Shown piece after piece: positions 39,092 through 47,575 of a stretch of DNA of 64,000 bases. The stretch is taken from assembly GCF_017569185.1 (NCBI RefSeq), contig NZ_CP071869.1, positions 1,726,001-1,790,000 on the forward strand, given 5' to 3'. This DNA comes from Polaribacter cellanae. Lineage in GTDB: Bacteria; Bacteroidota; Bacteroidia; Flavobacteriales; Flavobacteriaceae. The notes under the pieces are model-generated. The model did no database searches. It was not told the origin of the DNA and saw only the letters and a list, made by a program, of their open reading frames with translations. Within the stretch, counting starts at the first letter, position 1. The number at the start of each line of letters is the position of its first letter. The position numbers and the translations under genes are program-made.

Positions 39092-40423
39092 TCACTTTTC
39101 CGCCAATGGTAAAAACTTATTTCTAAATTTAATAAATATAGGAAGCCCTCTAATAATCATCCATAAAACGAAAGTAATCCAAATTGCATATAATTTTAAA
39201 TCTAAAGAATCGAAAAACAGCAAAGAAGGAATAAAAACCAGTCCTGTAGATGCTATTAAAAGGTTTCTTAAAAACTTCATTTCTCCCATTCCTTTAAACA
39301 TTCCATCTAAAATATAGGTAATTCCACAAATGGGTTGCATGGCTAAAATTAACCAAAAAGTCATATAAAATTGATCTAAAACTAAATTGTCTTTTGTAAA
39401 AATTCTACCAATTGGTTCATAAAAAACAAATCCAATAAATGCCATAACAACACCAGTTAAAAAACCGTAGAAAATTAATTTATTACTTAATTTTAATAAT
39501 GTTTTGTAATCTTTTGCGCCTAATAGTTTTCCTGATAATATATTTCCAGCACTCGAATAACCATCGATACTAAAAGCACCTAAAAGCCATAAATTTAAAC
39601 CAATTGTGTATGCTGCAATGTATTCTTTCCCATAACTTGTGGCATAAGAAGTTGCAAAATACAAAGCCGTATTTAAAGCGATGGTTCTTATAAAAAGATT
39701 TCCCATCATTCCTAACAATCGTTTTATTTCTGGATGAAAAGGAAACGAAATTTTTAAAGATATTTTTGTCTTTTTCAATAATAAAACTACAGAAATTATT
39801 GCCATAGTAATTTGGGCAATTACACTTGCATACGCAGCTCCTTTTATGTCCATTGCAGGAATATAGCCTTCGATTCCATAAACCAAAATAATATCTAAAA
39901 CAATGTTTAACGAAGCTCCAATAATGGCAATTATCATCGGATAAAAAGTGTTTTGTAAACCTCTAAATGTTCCGAAAATAGCAAATACAAACAATGAAAA
40001 GGGAAAACCAAAAATTCTAATATTAAAATAGGTAATACAATACTCTAAAATTTCTCCTGATGCATTATAAAATGCAAAAATTTTTCTAGAAAACGGAAAA
40101 GAAATCGCTAAAACCAATAAGCTTCCTAAAACTACAATTGTAATGGCTTGTGCTGGTAAATTTTTAACTTCATCTAATTTATTAGCACCAACATATTGCG
40201 AAATTATCGAAGAAATGGCACTTCTAACTTGTCCGAAAACCCAAACCAGCATCGAAATAAATGCTCCAACAATACCAACAGCTGCCAAACTTTCTGTGGC
40301 ATTTATATCTATATTACCAATAATTGCAGTATCTGTAATAGATAACACAGGCTCTGCAATACCAGCAATTAAGGCAGGAATTGCCAATTTATTAATATTC
40401 TTAAAACTAATATTTGTGTTCAA
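39092..40423 (-). CDS. MATE-family multidrug/sodium antiporter (DinF-like)
   Basis: The 443-aa protein has about 12 hydrophobic helices and two MATE repeats. Family motifs visible include SITDTAIIGNI near residue 30, GQVRSAISSIISQYVGANK at about 64-82 and RTIALNTALYFATSYATSYGKEYIAAYTIGLNLW in the second half. MATE proteins export cationic compounds using sodium or proton gradients. It is single on the minus strand and diverges from the universal stress protein gene 98 bp away. Confidence 0.9.
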   Translation of the reverse strand: MNTNISFKNINKLAIPALIAGIAEPVLSITDTAIIGNIDINATESLAAVGIVGAFISMLVWVFGQVRSAISSIISQYVGANKLDEVKNLPAQAITIVVLGSLLVLAISFPFSRKIFAFYNASGEILEYCITYFNIRIFGFPFSLFVFAIFGTFRGLQNTFYPMIIAIIGASLNIVLDIILVYGIEGYIPAMDIKGAAYASVIAQITMAIISVVLLLKKTKISLKISFPFHPEIKRLLGMMGNLFIRTIALNTALYFATSYATSYGKEYIAAYTIGLNLWLLGAFSIDGYSSAGNILSGKLLGAKDYKTLLKLSNKLIFYGFLTGVVMAFIGFVFYEPIGRIFTKDNLVLDQFYMTFWLILAMQPICGITYILDGMFKGMGEMKFLRNLLIASTGLVFIPSLLFFDSLDLKLYAIWITFVLWMIIRGLPIFIKFRNKFLPLAEK

Positions 40424-40492
40424 AAAAAAAATATTTTTTGCAAATGTACATATCTAAAAAATAGAAATAGAATGGATTCTCTGAAATTTAAC

Positions 40493-40500
40493 TAACTTTG
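40493..40500 (+). promoter_or_regulatory. Putative -7 box (TAACTTTG) of the universal stress gene
   Basis: TAACTTTG matches TAnnTTTG and ends 21 bp before the ATG at 40522. No clear -33 TTG. Confidence 0.5.
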
Positions 40501-40521
40501 CATAGTTAAAATTTTACCACT

Positions 40522-41313
40522 ATGAAACACATTTTAGTACCTATTGGATCTACAGTAAGCGCACAAAACACTTTACAGTATGCTATTGATTTCGCATCTG
40601 AAATCGATGCAAAAGTATTTGTTTTTAGAGCATACAATGCAAAATCGAAAGCAGGAACAATGATTAATGTAAACTCGATTATAGAACGTGAAACCAACCT
40701 ATATTTACGCACATTAGTTGCTTCTGTAAATACGAAAAATGTAAACATTAAATTAATCGCTTCTCAAGGAAGTTTAATTGATAGTGTAGAAGCCGTGCAC
40801 AACGAAATTGGTGTCGATTTAATAATTGTTGGCTCAAAAAGTAATTCTATTAAAGAAGAATTGTTTTTAGGAAATACTGCTGGAAAATTAGCAAAAATGT
40901 CCGATTTATCTGTTTTAGTAGTTCCAGAATCTTATGTTTTTAAACCGATAGAAAATATTTTAATGGCTTTTAAATCGGGAATTGTAAAAAGAAAACACGC
41001 TTTAAAACCTTTACAGTTTATTACTAAGAAATTTAACGCTACAGTAAATTTATTATTGGTAAAAACACCTGATTATACTGAAGAAGATTTGGTTTTAAAT
41101 AAAGGTTTAGAAGAACTAAAATCTACATTAACAGTTACTGAAAATGCAACTACATTTCAGGCTGTTTTAGAGCATAGTAAAACCCATAATCCTGACTTAT
41201 TATGTGTTTTTAGACGTAAAAGAGGCTTTTTTAAGAAATTATGGGAAAAAAGTACCATCTTAAAAGAAGAATTTTATACTGCTGTTCCTTTGTTAATTTT
41301 GAAAGGGAAATAG
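40522..41313 (+). CDS. Universal stress protein, tandem Usp domains
   Basis: The 263-aa protein has an N-terminal Usp domain (MKHILVPIGSTVSAQNTLQYAIDFASE) with the late ATP-site region IIVGSKSNSIKEELFLGNTAGKLAKMSDLSVLVVP, followed by a more divergent second domain (about 145-263) that starts PIENILMAFKSG and ends AVPLLILKGK. Tandem Usp proteins of this type are common in Flavobacteriia. Role in stress or persistence is inferred from the family. Confidence 0.9.
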   Translation: MKHILVPIGSTVSAQNTLQYAIDFASEIDAKVFVFRAYNAKSKAGTMINVNSIIERETNLYLRTLVASVNTKNVNIKLIASQGSLIDSVEAVHNEIGVDLIIVGSKSNSIKEELFLGNTAGKLAKMSDLSVLVVPESYVFKPIENILMAFKSGIVKRKHALKPLQFITKKFNATVNLLLVKTPDYTEEDLVLNKGLEELKSTLTVTENATTFQAVLEHSKTHNPDLLCVFRRKRGFFKKLWEKSTILKEEFYTAVPLLILKGK

Positions 41314-41349
41314 GAGTTTCGTTTTAAATTCTCTATATTTAAGAAAAAA

Positions 41350-41574
41350 ATGATGGTTGATTATAAAAAATATATAGCAATTGAGCCTAATAAAAGATTT
41401 GGAAAACCAATACTTATTGGAACAAGAATATCTGTTTATGATGTTTTAAATTGGTTGGCAAATGGTATGTCTAAAAAAGAAATTTTAATAGACTTTCCAG
41501 AGCTAAAAGAAGAAAGTATTAATGCATGTTTATCTTTTGTTGCAAATAGAGAAAATAGCATAAGAGTAGCTTAA
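41350..41574 (+). CDS. DUF433 antitoxin-like protein
   Basis: The 74-aa protein matches DUF433 with the motif YIAIEPNKRFGKPILIGTRISVYDVLNWLANGMSKKEIL and a VapB-type winged fold. In DUF433/DUF5615 pairs this is the small DNA-binding antitoxin-like partner. Its stop overlaps the start of the next gene by one base (TAATG), so the pair is translationally coupled. A second ATG at 41353 is equally possible as the start. Confidence 0.85.
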   Translation: MMVDYKKYIAIEPNKRFGKPILIGTRISVYDVLNWLANGMSKKEILIDFPELKEESINACLSFVANRENSIRVA

Positions 41575-41918
41575 TGAAGTTGTTATTCGACCAAAATATT
41601 TCTTTTCGTATTCTAAAACAAATCGATTCTTATTACCCAAATTCTAAACAAGTTCGAGTTTTAAATTTAGAAAATGCGTCGGATTCTAAAAAATGGGAAT
41701 TTGCAAAAGAAAATGATTTTGTAATTGTTACATTTGATGCAGATTTCTCTGATATTGCAAATATAAAAGGAAATCCTCCAAAAATTCTTTGGTTGAGAAC
41801 TGGAAATACAAGCACAAAAAACATTGCTAAAATCCTTAAAAATCGCTTTGAAGTTATTTCTGAATTCATTCAAAAAGAAAAATACAAAACAATTGCTTAT
41901 TTAGAAATTAATTTCTAA
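41574..41918 (+). CDS. DUF5615 PIN-like toxin-family protein
   Basis: The 114-aa protein is a DUF5615/Mut7-C-type PIN-like domain: MKLLFDQNISFRI with an acidic Asp6, and VIVTFDADFSDI with Asp residues 55 and 57 as likely metal ligands, then PPKILWLRTGN. Pairs of DUF433 with DUF5615 are considered toxin-antitoxin modules with a PIN-like nuclease; activity is inferred. The 3' end overlaps the convergent nuclease gene by 4 bp. Confidence 0.85.
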   Translation: MKLLFDQNISFRILKQIDSYYPNSKQVRVLNLENASDSKKWEFAKENDFVIVTFDADFSDIANIKGNPPKILWLRTGNTSTKNIAKILKNRFEVISEFIQKEKYKTIAYLEINF

Positions 41919-44668
41919 TACTTCAAATCTGCAGGTTCTATAAAATCTATTTCTGGGTCGTAAATTTCTTTAATATAAATTTTTATTTCTTCCAAAAATT
42001 CATCTAATTTTTCTTGGGTTATTAACGTGTCTGGTTGTCTATAATTCGATGAAAAATTAACGGATAAAAACCCTTTATTTAAGTTTTTAAAAGAATAAAT
42101 TCCTGCTGTTAATGGTTGTTTAAAATCGTAGTTTTTACTTCTTGTAAATAACAACGCATACAATAAAACCTGAATGGCTTTGTGGAATTTATCTTCTCGT
42201 AAATCGTCGTAATTTACAACTCGCAAATTCGATGCATCTACCATTCCTGTTTTGTAATCTATAATTCGTATTTCGCCATTCAACTCATCTACTCGATCTA
42301 CTTGACCATGAATCTTTATGGGAAAATCAATACCATCAATGGTAATTTCTGTGGCTAAATTTTCCTCTGTTGCCAATATTTTAAGTTGATTATTAATATC
42401 TGAAACCAACTTTTTTTCATGTGATAAAAAGTTAGAAACGAATCTATTTGCAACTTCAAAAATTAAGCGGTTTTTTCCTGTTGAAATATCTCCATTTTTA
42501 AAATGAATTTTGAAATGTTTTACGACCAAACTTTTTGCTTCTTTCTCCATTTTTGAAACAACTTCTTTGTTTAGAAATTTACCTACAAAAGGCGTATATA
42601 ATTCATCTAAAGTTTCATGCACAACAGTTCCTAGGGTGTTAAAAGCAACTGTTTCTTCAACATCATCAAACTCTTTTAACTTTAAAATTTTCTGTTTATA
42701 GAACGAAATAGGGTTGTGCAAATAGTTTGTAAATGCAGATGGAGAAATACCCTTTTCTGCCAAAATTTTCAATTGCTTGAAAACAGATTTATTTTTACTA
42801 ATTTGCTTTAAATCAATCGTATCTAAAACCACTTCTGGCGAAACTATTTTCTGAATAATGTTTGGCTTTAGCATTTCTAATTGCGTAACAAATCGGCTTT
42901 TTTCTCCACTTCCAAAAACGTCGTGTTCTGTATTATATAAAATAAAAATGTTTTTTGCTCTTTGCAACAATCTAAAAAAGTGATACGAAAAAATAGCATC
43001 TTTTTCTCTGTAAGTTGGCAAACCAAAAGCCACTTTTACATCGAAAGGAATAAACGAATTTTGTTGCGAACTTGCTGGTAAAACACCTTCGTTTGTAGAA
43101 GTTAAAATTACGTTTTCGAAATCTAAAACACGCGTTTCTAACATGCCCATTAATTGCAATCCTTTTAACGGTTCTCCTTGAAAAGATAAGGTTTCTGAAG
43201 CTATTAATTGTCTAAAAAACAACGCTAATGTTTTTAAATCTTGGAAATAATTATATTCCAAATGCAAGTTTTTCAACTGCGTAAAAACCGTATAAAAACG
43301 GAATAAATATTCCTTTTCTAAATCTGTTGTTTCTTCTTTTAATAAATTAATAAGCCCTAAAACTCCTTCAATAGAATCTGCAATTGTAGAAAATGGCATA
43401 AAAATAGTGCTGATTCCTTTTCTTGTTTCTTCGTTACTTTTTTCTAATAATTGGTCTATTTCATTTTTAGAAATGAAGGTTAAATTTTCTTTCGCAATTC
43501 TATCACAGAAATTATCTACAAGTGCATTTTTTTCTTCAATTAGTAATTTATAAATCGCCTGATTTTTAAAAAACCGAACCACGTCTTTGTAATAAAACTC
43601 ATTTGTTGCTGTTTTTTGCAATTTTTCTTGTGAAGTAAAAAGCTGAAATATCGAAAAAATTAATGTCGTTGTTGGAATATCTTTCAAAGGATAACCCATT
43701 GTTATATTTATGGCATTTATGTTTTTAGGCAGAGAATTCAATGTTATTGGCAACAACGTTTCATCTGCCATTACCAAAGCAGTATTGTTAAAATTCTCGA
43801 ATTTCTCTAAAATTTCTCCAGCATATTTTATTTGTGTTGTGTTTTTAGAAGCACCAATAACTTGTATGTTTTTCGGTTCGGAAAATGAGCTTCCAAGGGT
43901 TTTTAAATCGTGCTTTTCGTAATATTTCCACTCTTTCTTATACTTTCTAATAAAAGTTCCAGCTTGATGATTGGTTTTGAAAAATGCCTCGTCCAAATCC
44001 CAATAAATCTCTGAATTTCCATTTTCTAATACTCTTTGAAATAAAAATTCTTCAGCTTTATTTAGCGCATTAAAACCAATAAAAACTATTTTTTTATGAG
44101 AATTTTTCTCTAAAAAAGCAGAAATATTTTTTGAAGCTTCTCTGTACATGATTCCCTGATATCCAATTTTTTTCTCCAATAAAAAAGCATAAAAAACAGG
44201 ATAATACTTATGCAATCTTTCTAAGAAAGCATAATGGTCTTTTACCAATTCTGTTTCTTTAAAGGTTCCTGTAACCGACCATTTTTTTAATCGCTGAATG
44301 TCTCTTAAATAAATAAAAATCTCTTTTGTATCTATTAAATGTTGGTCGAGTTCATTAAAATCTTGTAAAACTGTAAATGCCCAAGAAGAAAAAACATCAA
44401 ACGAATCTGGGTTTTCCTCAATATTTTTATAAATGGTATAAAAGTGAAATAATAATTGAATACTATCTGCTTTTTCGATTCCAGAAACTTGTTGCACAAA
44501 TTGTTCTATATTCTGTATTTCTGGCAAAAAACCGACTGATATTTTTTCTTTTAACGTCTGTTTTACAAATACTTTTGCTCTTTGAGAAGGCAGTACAAAT
44601 AGCACATTCTCAAAAGAAGTGGTTGTTTTTAAAATATCGTCTAAAGTTTCGGAAATAAAAGATTGCAT
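41915..44668 (-). CDS. PD-(D/E)XK nuclease family protein (AddB-like)
   Basis: The approximately 917-aa protein has an inactive-helicase-like N-terminus (LFVLPSQRAKVFVKQTL) and a C-terminal PD-(D/E)XK nuclease domain: the conserved Asp in HGQVDRVDEL and the D-x-K site in EIRIIDYKTG. This is the Bacteroidota counterpart of AddB in RecBCD/AddAB-like recombination repair. I start at the ATG at 44668 (MQSFISETLDDIL) because the 25 residues before it in the longer frame do not resemble the family. No addA-like gene is adjacent. Confidence 0.85.
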   Translation of the reverse strand: MQSFISETLDDILKTTTSFENVLFVLPSQRAKVFVKQTLKEKISVGFLPEIQNIEQFVQQVSGIEKADSIQLLFHFYTIYKNIEENPDSFDVFSSWAFTVLQDFNELDQHLIDTKEIFIYLRDIQRLKKWSVTGTFKETELVKDHYAFLERLHKYYPVFYAFLLEKKIGYQGIMYREASKNISAFLEKNSHKKIVFIGFNALNKAEEFLFQRVLENGNSEIYWDLDEAFFKTNHQAGTFIRKYKKEWKYYEKHDLKTLGSSFSEPKNIQVIGASKNTTQIKYAGEILEKFENFNNTALVMADETLLPITLNSLPKNINAINITMGYPLKDIPTTTLIFSIFQLFTSQEKLQKTATNEFYYKDVVRFFKNQAIYKLLIEEKNALVDNFCDRIAKENLTFISKNEIDQLLEKSNEETRKGISTIFMPFSTIADSIEGVLGLINLLKEETTDLEKEYLFRFYTVFTQLKNLHLEYNYFQDLKTLALFFRQLIASETLSFQGEPLKGLQLMGMLETRVLDFENVILTSTNEGVLPASSQQNSFIPFDVKVAFGLPTYREKDAIFSYHFFRLLQRAKNIFILYNTEHDVFGSGEKSRFVTQLEMLKPNIIQKIVSPEVVLDTIDLKQISKNKSVFKQLKILAEKGISPSAFTNYLHNPISFYKQKILKLKEFDDVEETVAFNTLGTVVHETLDELYTPFVGKFLNKEVVSKMEKEAKSLVVKHFKIHFKNGDISTGKNRLIFEVANRFVSNFLSHEKKLVSDINNQLKILATEENLATEITIDGIDFPIKIHGQVDRVDELNGEIRIIDYKTGMVDASNLRVVNYDDLREDKFHKAIQVLLYALLFTRSKNYDFKQPLTAGIYSFKNLNKGFLSVNFSSNYRQPDTLITQEKLDEFLEEIKIYIKEIYDPEIDFIEPADLKY

Positions 44669-44859
44669 AGCGTTAATTAGTTCTCGACTGCACTCGAACA
44701 GACATAAATAAATAAGTGTATTCTCGAGCATTAATGAAATCAAAATAAATTTTGATTGAAATTAGAACCGCAGTTTTCGAGAGGTTGTATTCAAAAAACC
44801 AAATTACAATTTTTATCTTATTTTTGAGTGATTGAATCTTTTAATTTTATGATTTTAAA

Positions 44860-45642
44860 ATGAAAAACGAATTAAAAATTGTGGGCATTCAGGCTGATTT
44901 GGTTTGGGAAAACCCCACTAAAAACAGTGCTTTTTTTGAACAAAAAATCGAAAAACTAGATTCGGATGTCGATTTAATTGTGCTACCAGAAATGTATACG
45001 TCTGGTTTTACCATGAATCCTAAAAATGTTGCCGAAAAAATGGATGGTTTTTCCGTTTCTTGGATGCAAAAAATAGCTTCTAAAAAACAAACCGCTATTT
45101 GTGGAAGTTTGGTGATTTCTGAAAATGGAAAATTCTATAATCGGTTTGTTTTTGTTTTTCCTTCAGGAGCAATTGAAACGTATAATAAAAGACATTCTTT
45201 TACTTTGGCTGGCGAAGATAAAGTGTACACTGCTGATTCTAAAAAATTAATTATCAAATATAAAGGATGGAAAATTTGTCCGCTAATTTGTTACGATTTA
45301 CGTTTTCCTGTTTGGGCAAGAAATGCCGAAAATTACGACTTATTATTGTTTATGGCGAATTGGCCTGTTGCAAGAATTAAAGCTTGGGATACACTTTTAA
45401 AAGCGCGTGCAATTGAAAATATGTGTTATGTTATTGGCGTAAATAGAACTGGAAAAGATGCAAATAATTACGAGTATTCTGGAAATTCTTTAATTATTGA
45501 TTATTTGGGTGAGGAAATTTCTTCTTTAGCTGAAAATGAAGTTGGTATTGTATCTGCAACAATTTTTAAGAACAAACAAGAAAGGGTAAGAAATAAATTG
45601 GGGTTTTTGAATGATATGGATGCTTTTTCTATTAAATTTTAA
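44860..45642 (+). CDS. Nitrilase-family amidohydrolase (omega-amidase-like)
   Basis: The 260-aa protein has the complete catalytic triad of the nitrilase family: E44 in VLPEMYTSGF, K110 in YNKRHSF and C144 in PLICYDLRFPVWAR. The motif set (GFTM, NRFVFVFP, ANWPVARIKAW, GVNRTGKD) matches bacterial omega-amidases, which deamidate alpha-ketoglutaramate or alpha-ketosuccinamate. It stands alone between the nuclease and the repeat/IS region. Confidence 0.9.
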   Translation: MKNELKIVGIQADLVWENPTKNSAFFEQKIEKLDSDVDLIVLPEMYTSGFTMNPKNVAEKMDGFSVSWMQKIASKKQTAICGSLVISENGKFYNRFVFVFPSGAIETYNKRHSFTLAGEDKVYTADSKKLIIKYKGWKICPLICYDLRFPVWARNAENYDLLLFMANWPVARIKAWDTLLKARAIENMCYVIGVNRTGKDANNYEYSGNSLIIDYLGEEISSLAENEVGIVSATIFKNKQERVRNKLGFLNDMDAFSIKF

Positions 45643-45722
45643 TGGAAAAATTACCACAAAAAAACATAGAATTGATGTGGAATTTTACGGATTTTATACA
45701 TTAAATTAACTTAATACTTATC

Positions 45723-45755
45723 AACCCCAAAAGGGTTCCAAACCCTTTTGGGGTT
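45723..45755. repeat. Perfect 15-bp-arm palindrome, CCCC-type
   Basis: AACCCCAAAAGGGTT and AACCCTTTTGGGGTT flank a 3-nt loop. The same arms recur at 46006-46038. It may end transcription of the amidase gene. Confidence 0.85.
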
Positions 45756-45773
45756 TTGGTATTTTATAAAAAA

Positions 45774-45815
45774 AACCTCACAGATTTTGGAAACCTAGTA
45801 AGGTCTGTGTATTTC
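45774..45815. repeat. Degenerate GACCTCACAGG palindrome
   Basis: It contains ACCTCACAGATTTTGGAAACC and AGTAAGGTCTG: the same palindrome as at 46059 and 58880, with two or three mismatches. It lies 18 bp after the CCCC-type palindrome, the same order as in the second module. Confidence 0.7.
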
Positions 45816-45837
45816 AAAAAATATAGAAATTCTTTAT

Positions 45838-45905
45838 AATTCTATTCGTTTGTAAACAAGTTTGAGCTCTGATTGAAACGATATCCTTTTTTACTGTCAG
45901 TTCGA
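45838..45905. repeat. Fragment of a dispersed REP-like repeat
   Basis: The segment AACAAGTTTGAGCTCTGATT and following GAAACGATATCCTTTTTT is very similar to 58961-58995. The second half of that longer element is missing or diverged here. Confidence 0.6.
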
Positions 45906-46005
45906 GTGATTTTTGATGGAAAATTTACCACATTGGGCCATAGAAAACATAGAATTGGTGAGGAAGTTGTGACGAGTTGCTGGTTTAAAAAAATTGGTAT
46001 TTAGT

Positions 46006-46038
46006 AACCCCAAAAGGGTTTGGAACCCTTTTGGGGTT
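46006..46038. repeat. Second copy of the CCCC-type palindrome
   Basis: The 15-bp arms are identical to those at 45723-45755; only the loop differs (TGG instead of CCA). Together with the following GACCTCACAGG palindrome it forms a second copy of a two-palindrome module. Confidence 0.85.
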
Positions 46039-46169
46039 TTGTATTCTGGAACAAAAAAGACCTCACAGGTTATGGAAACCTCGTATGTTTGTGTTTGATT
46101 AAATTGAAGAATAAAAATACATAAAGTTCATTGAAAAAAGGATAAAAATGTTTTGTTTTGATACTTAAA

Positions 46170-46335
46170 CAAACAAAGAACTAGGTAAGTGCAAGAAACA
46201 AACCTTGATAATGCATTTGCATATATCGTCTTTCAGAATATCCTCTTACCTAGCTTTCTTTCTTTAGAACCTGAACAGTATTTTAGGAATAATTTCAATA
46301 ATTATATCCAGTATTATTACGAGGTTAGGCTGTGG
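46170..46335 (+). ncRNA. Candidate IS110 bridge RNA
   Basis: Two stem/internal-loop/stem structures can be drawn upstream of the transposase. First loop: outer stem CTAGGTAAG (46181-46189) with CTTACCTAG (46245-46253), apical helix GATAATGCA (46207-46215) with TGCATATATC (46218-46227, one bulge). Its 5' strand carries AAACCT (46200-46205), identical to the left target ending in CT at 46081; its 3' strand carries TCTTTCAG (46229-46236), which pairs with the right target CTGTGAGG at 7 of 8 positions including two G-U. Second loop: stem AACCT (46268-46272) with AGGTT (46322-46326), apical GGAATAATT with AATTATATCC. It carries ACAGTAT (46275-46281), identical to the IS right end before CT, and TACGAG (46318-46323), the complement of CTCGTA at the left end. 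This is the guide layout of IS621. Exact ends and expression are not shown. Confidence 0.6.
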
Positions 46336-46361
46336 GAAGAATTCTTTGTAAATCTAACAAA

Positions 46362-47369
46362 ATGGACAAAGTAATTAAACAAGTAGTAGGCATTGATGTT
46401 TCTTGTAAGAAATTTGATGTATGTTTTCAAGAGCAAACACAAACAGGAAGTTTAAGTATTAAAGGCACACGTAGTTTTAGTAATGATCTAAAAGGCTTTA
46501 AAGACTATTTAATATGGTTTTCTAAACGTAAAAAGGAAGTTTATTTAGTTCATATTATGGAGGCTACAGGTGTTTATCATGAGAATTTATGTTATTTCTT
46601 ATTTGAACAGCAAGAAAAAGTAAGTGTACAATTAGCACAAAAGATAAAATATTTTGGAAAAAGTTTACATCAAAAAACAAAAACAGATAAAGCTGATGCT
46701 AAATTAATCGCTCTTTTTGGGTTTTCATTTTCAGTAGCATTATGGGAACCAATTAGTGAACATTTTCAAGCCATAAAAGACTTGTGTAGAATGTTATCAC
46801 AATTAAAAAAATCTAAATCTGCAACACAATCTCAATTGCATGCGTTTGAGAGTAAACACGGTGTTTTGGAAGAAGTGCTTACAATTATGAATAAGCTATT
46901 GGTTCAGCAAGAAGATAGTATAAATGAGTGTGAAAAAGAAATAAAATTATGGGTCTCAAAAGACAAAGATTTAGAAGAAAAAATTAATAGAATAACAGCA
47001 ATTAAAGGCATTCAAATGCTTACTGTTGTTAAATTATTAGCAGAAACAGATGGTTTTAGAAAATGTAGTAGTATTCGTAAATTAGTCAGTTATGCTGGTT
47101 TAGATGTTGTAGAAAATCAATCTGGAACTAAATCAGGGCGAACTAGAATTTCAAAAAAAGGGAACTCGCATATAAGAGAAGCGTTGTATATGCCAGCACT
47201 TTGTGCTTGTAGATTTGATCAGAGAATGAAAACTTTCTATAAAAGATTAAATGAAAAACAAAATACTAAAAAACAAGGAGTTATTGCTGTGATGAGAAAA
47301 CTATTAATTGTAATTTATACCTTATGGAAAAATGAGCAACAGTATAATCCAGAATATCAATGGAAATAA
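46362..47369 (+). CDS. IS110-family transposase (DEDD/Tnp20 recombinase)
   Basis: The 335-aa protein has the DEDD residues of the RuvC-like N-terminal domain: D12 (VVGIDVS), E67 (IMEATG), D109 and D112 (KTDKADAKLI). A coiled middle region (about 170-210) leads to the C-terminal transposase-20 domain (ITAIKGIQMLTVVKLLAE.. LVSYAGLDVVENQSGT), where S254 is the probable catalytic serine. The frame is intact. I start at ATG 46362 (MDKVIKQVVGIDVS); the frame begins 10 codons earlier but that part does not fit the family. The approximately 280 bp of non-coding sequence before it is where IS110 elements encode their bridge RNA. Confidence 0.93.
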   Translation: MDKVIKQVVGIDVSCKKFDVCFQEQTQTGSLSIKGTRSFSNDLKGFKDYLIWFSKRKKEVYLVHIMEATGVYHENLCYFLFEQQEKVSVQLAQKIKYFGKSLHQKTKTDKADAKLIALFGFSFSVALWEPISEHFQAIKDLCRMLSQLKKSKSATQSQLHAFESKHGVLEEVLTIMNKLLVQQEDSINECEKEIKLWVSKDKDLEEKINRITAIKGIQMLTVVKLLAETDGFRKCSSIRKLVSYAGLDVVENQSGTKSGRTRISKKGNSHIREALYMPALCACRFDQRMKTFYKRLNEKQNTKKQGVIAVMRKLLIVIYTLWKNEQQYNPEYQWK

Positions 47370-47373
47370 AAAA

Positions 47374-47391
47374 GGGCGAAATGAATCGCCC
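47374..47391. repeat. GGGCGA/TCGCCC hairpin after the transposase stop
   Basis: GGGCGA pairs with TCGCCC around AATGAA, 4 bp after the stop of the transposase. It is inside the inferred IS right end and may help end the transposase transcript; no T-run follows. Confidence 0.6.
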
Positions 47392-47575
47392 ACAGGATAA
47401 TCATAAAATTGATTTCCTAAATGAAATATAAAAATAGAAAATTAATATAAATAAATTAGGATTTTAACACAGTATCTGTGAGGTCTGTATAATTCTAGTG
47501 TTTTAAAAAAAAATAAATCACTTACATTATTTACTTGCCTAAACAGTTAAACAATTACACGATTAAACAGCTTTC

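Larger units (their letters stand above)
46080..47475 (+). mobile_element. IS110-family insertion sequence inserted into a palindromic repeat
   Basis: The boundaries are inferred. Left flank GACCTCACAGGTTATGGAAACCT ends with CT at 46080-46081; the right flank starts CTGTGAGGTCTG at 47476. Removing the element restores GACCTCACAGGTT, loop ATGG-A, AACCTGTGAGGTC, a perfect 13-bp-arm palindrome. A CT dinucleotide stands at each junction, as the CT core does in IS621. The element has about 280 bp of non-coding left end, a 335-codon transposase, and about 105 bp right end. There are no terminal inverted repeats, as is usual in IS110. The non-coding left end holds a candidate bridge RNA. Confidence 0.75.

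Noticed and set aside
46189..46374. 61-codon frame before the transposase
   Set aside because: It lies on the structured left end where the bridge RNA is expected, and its translation resembles no protein.
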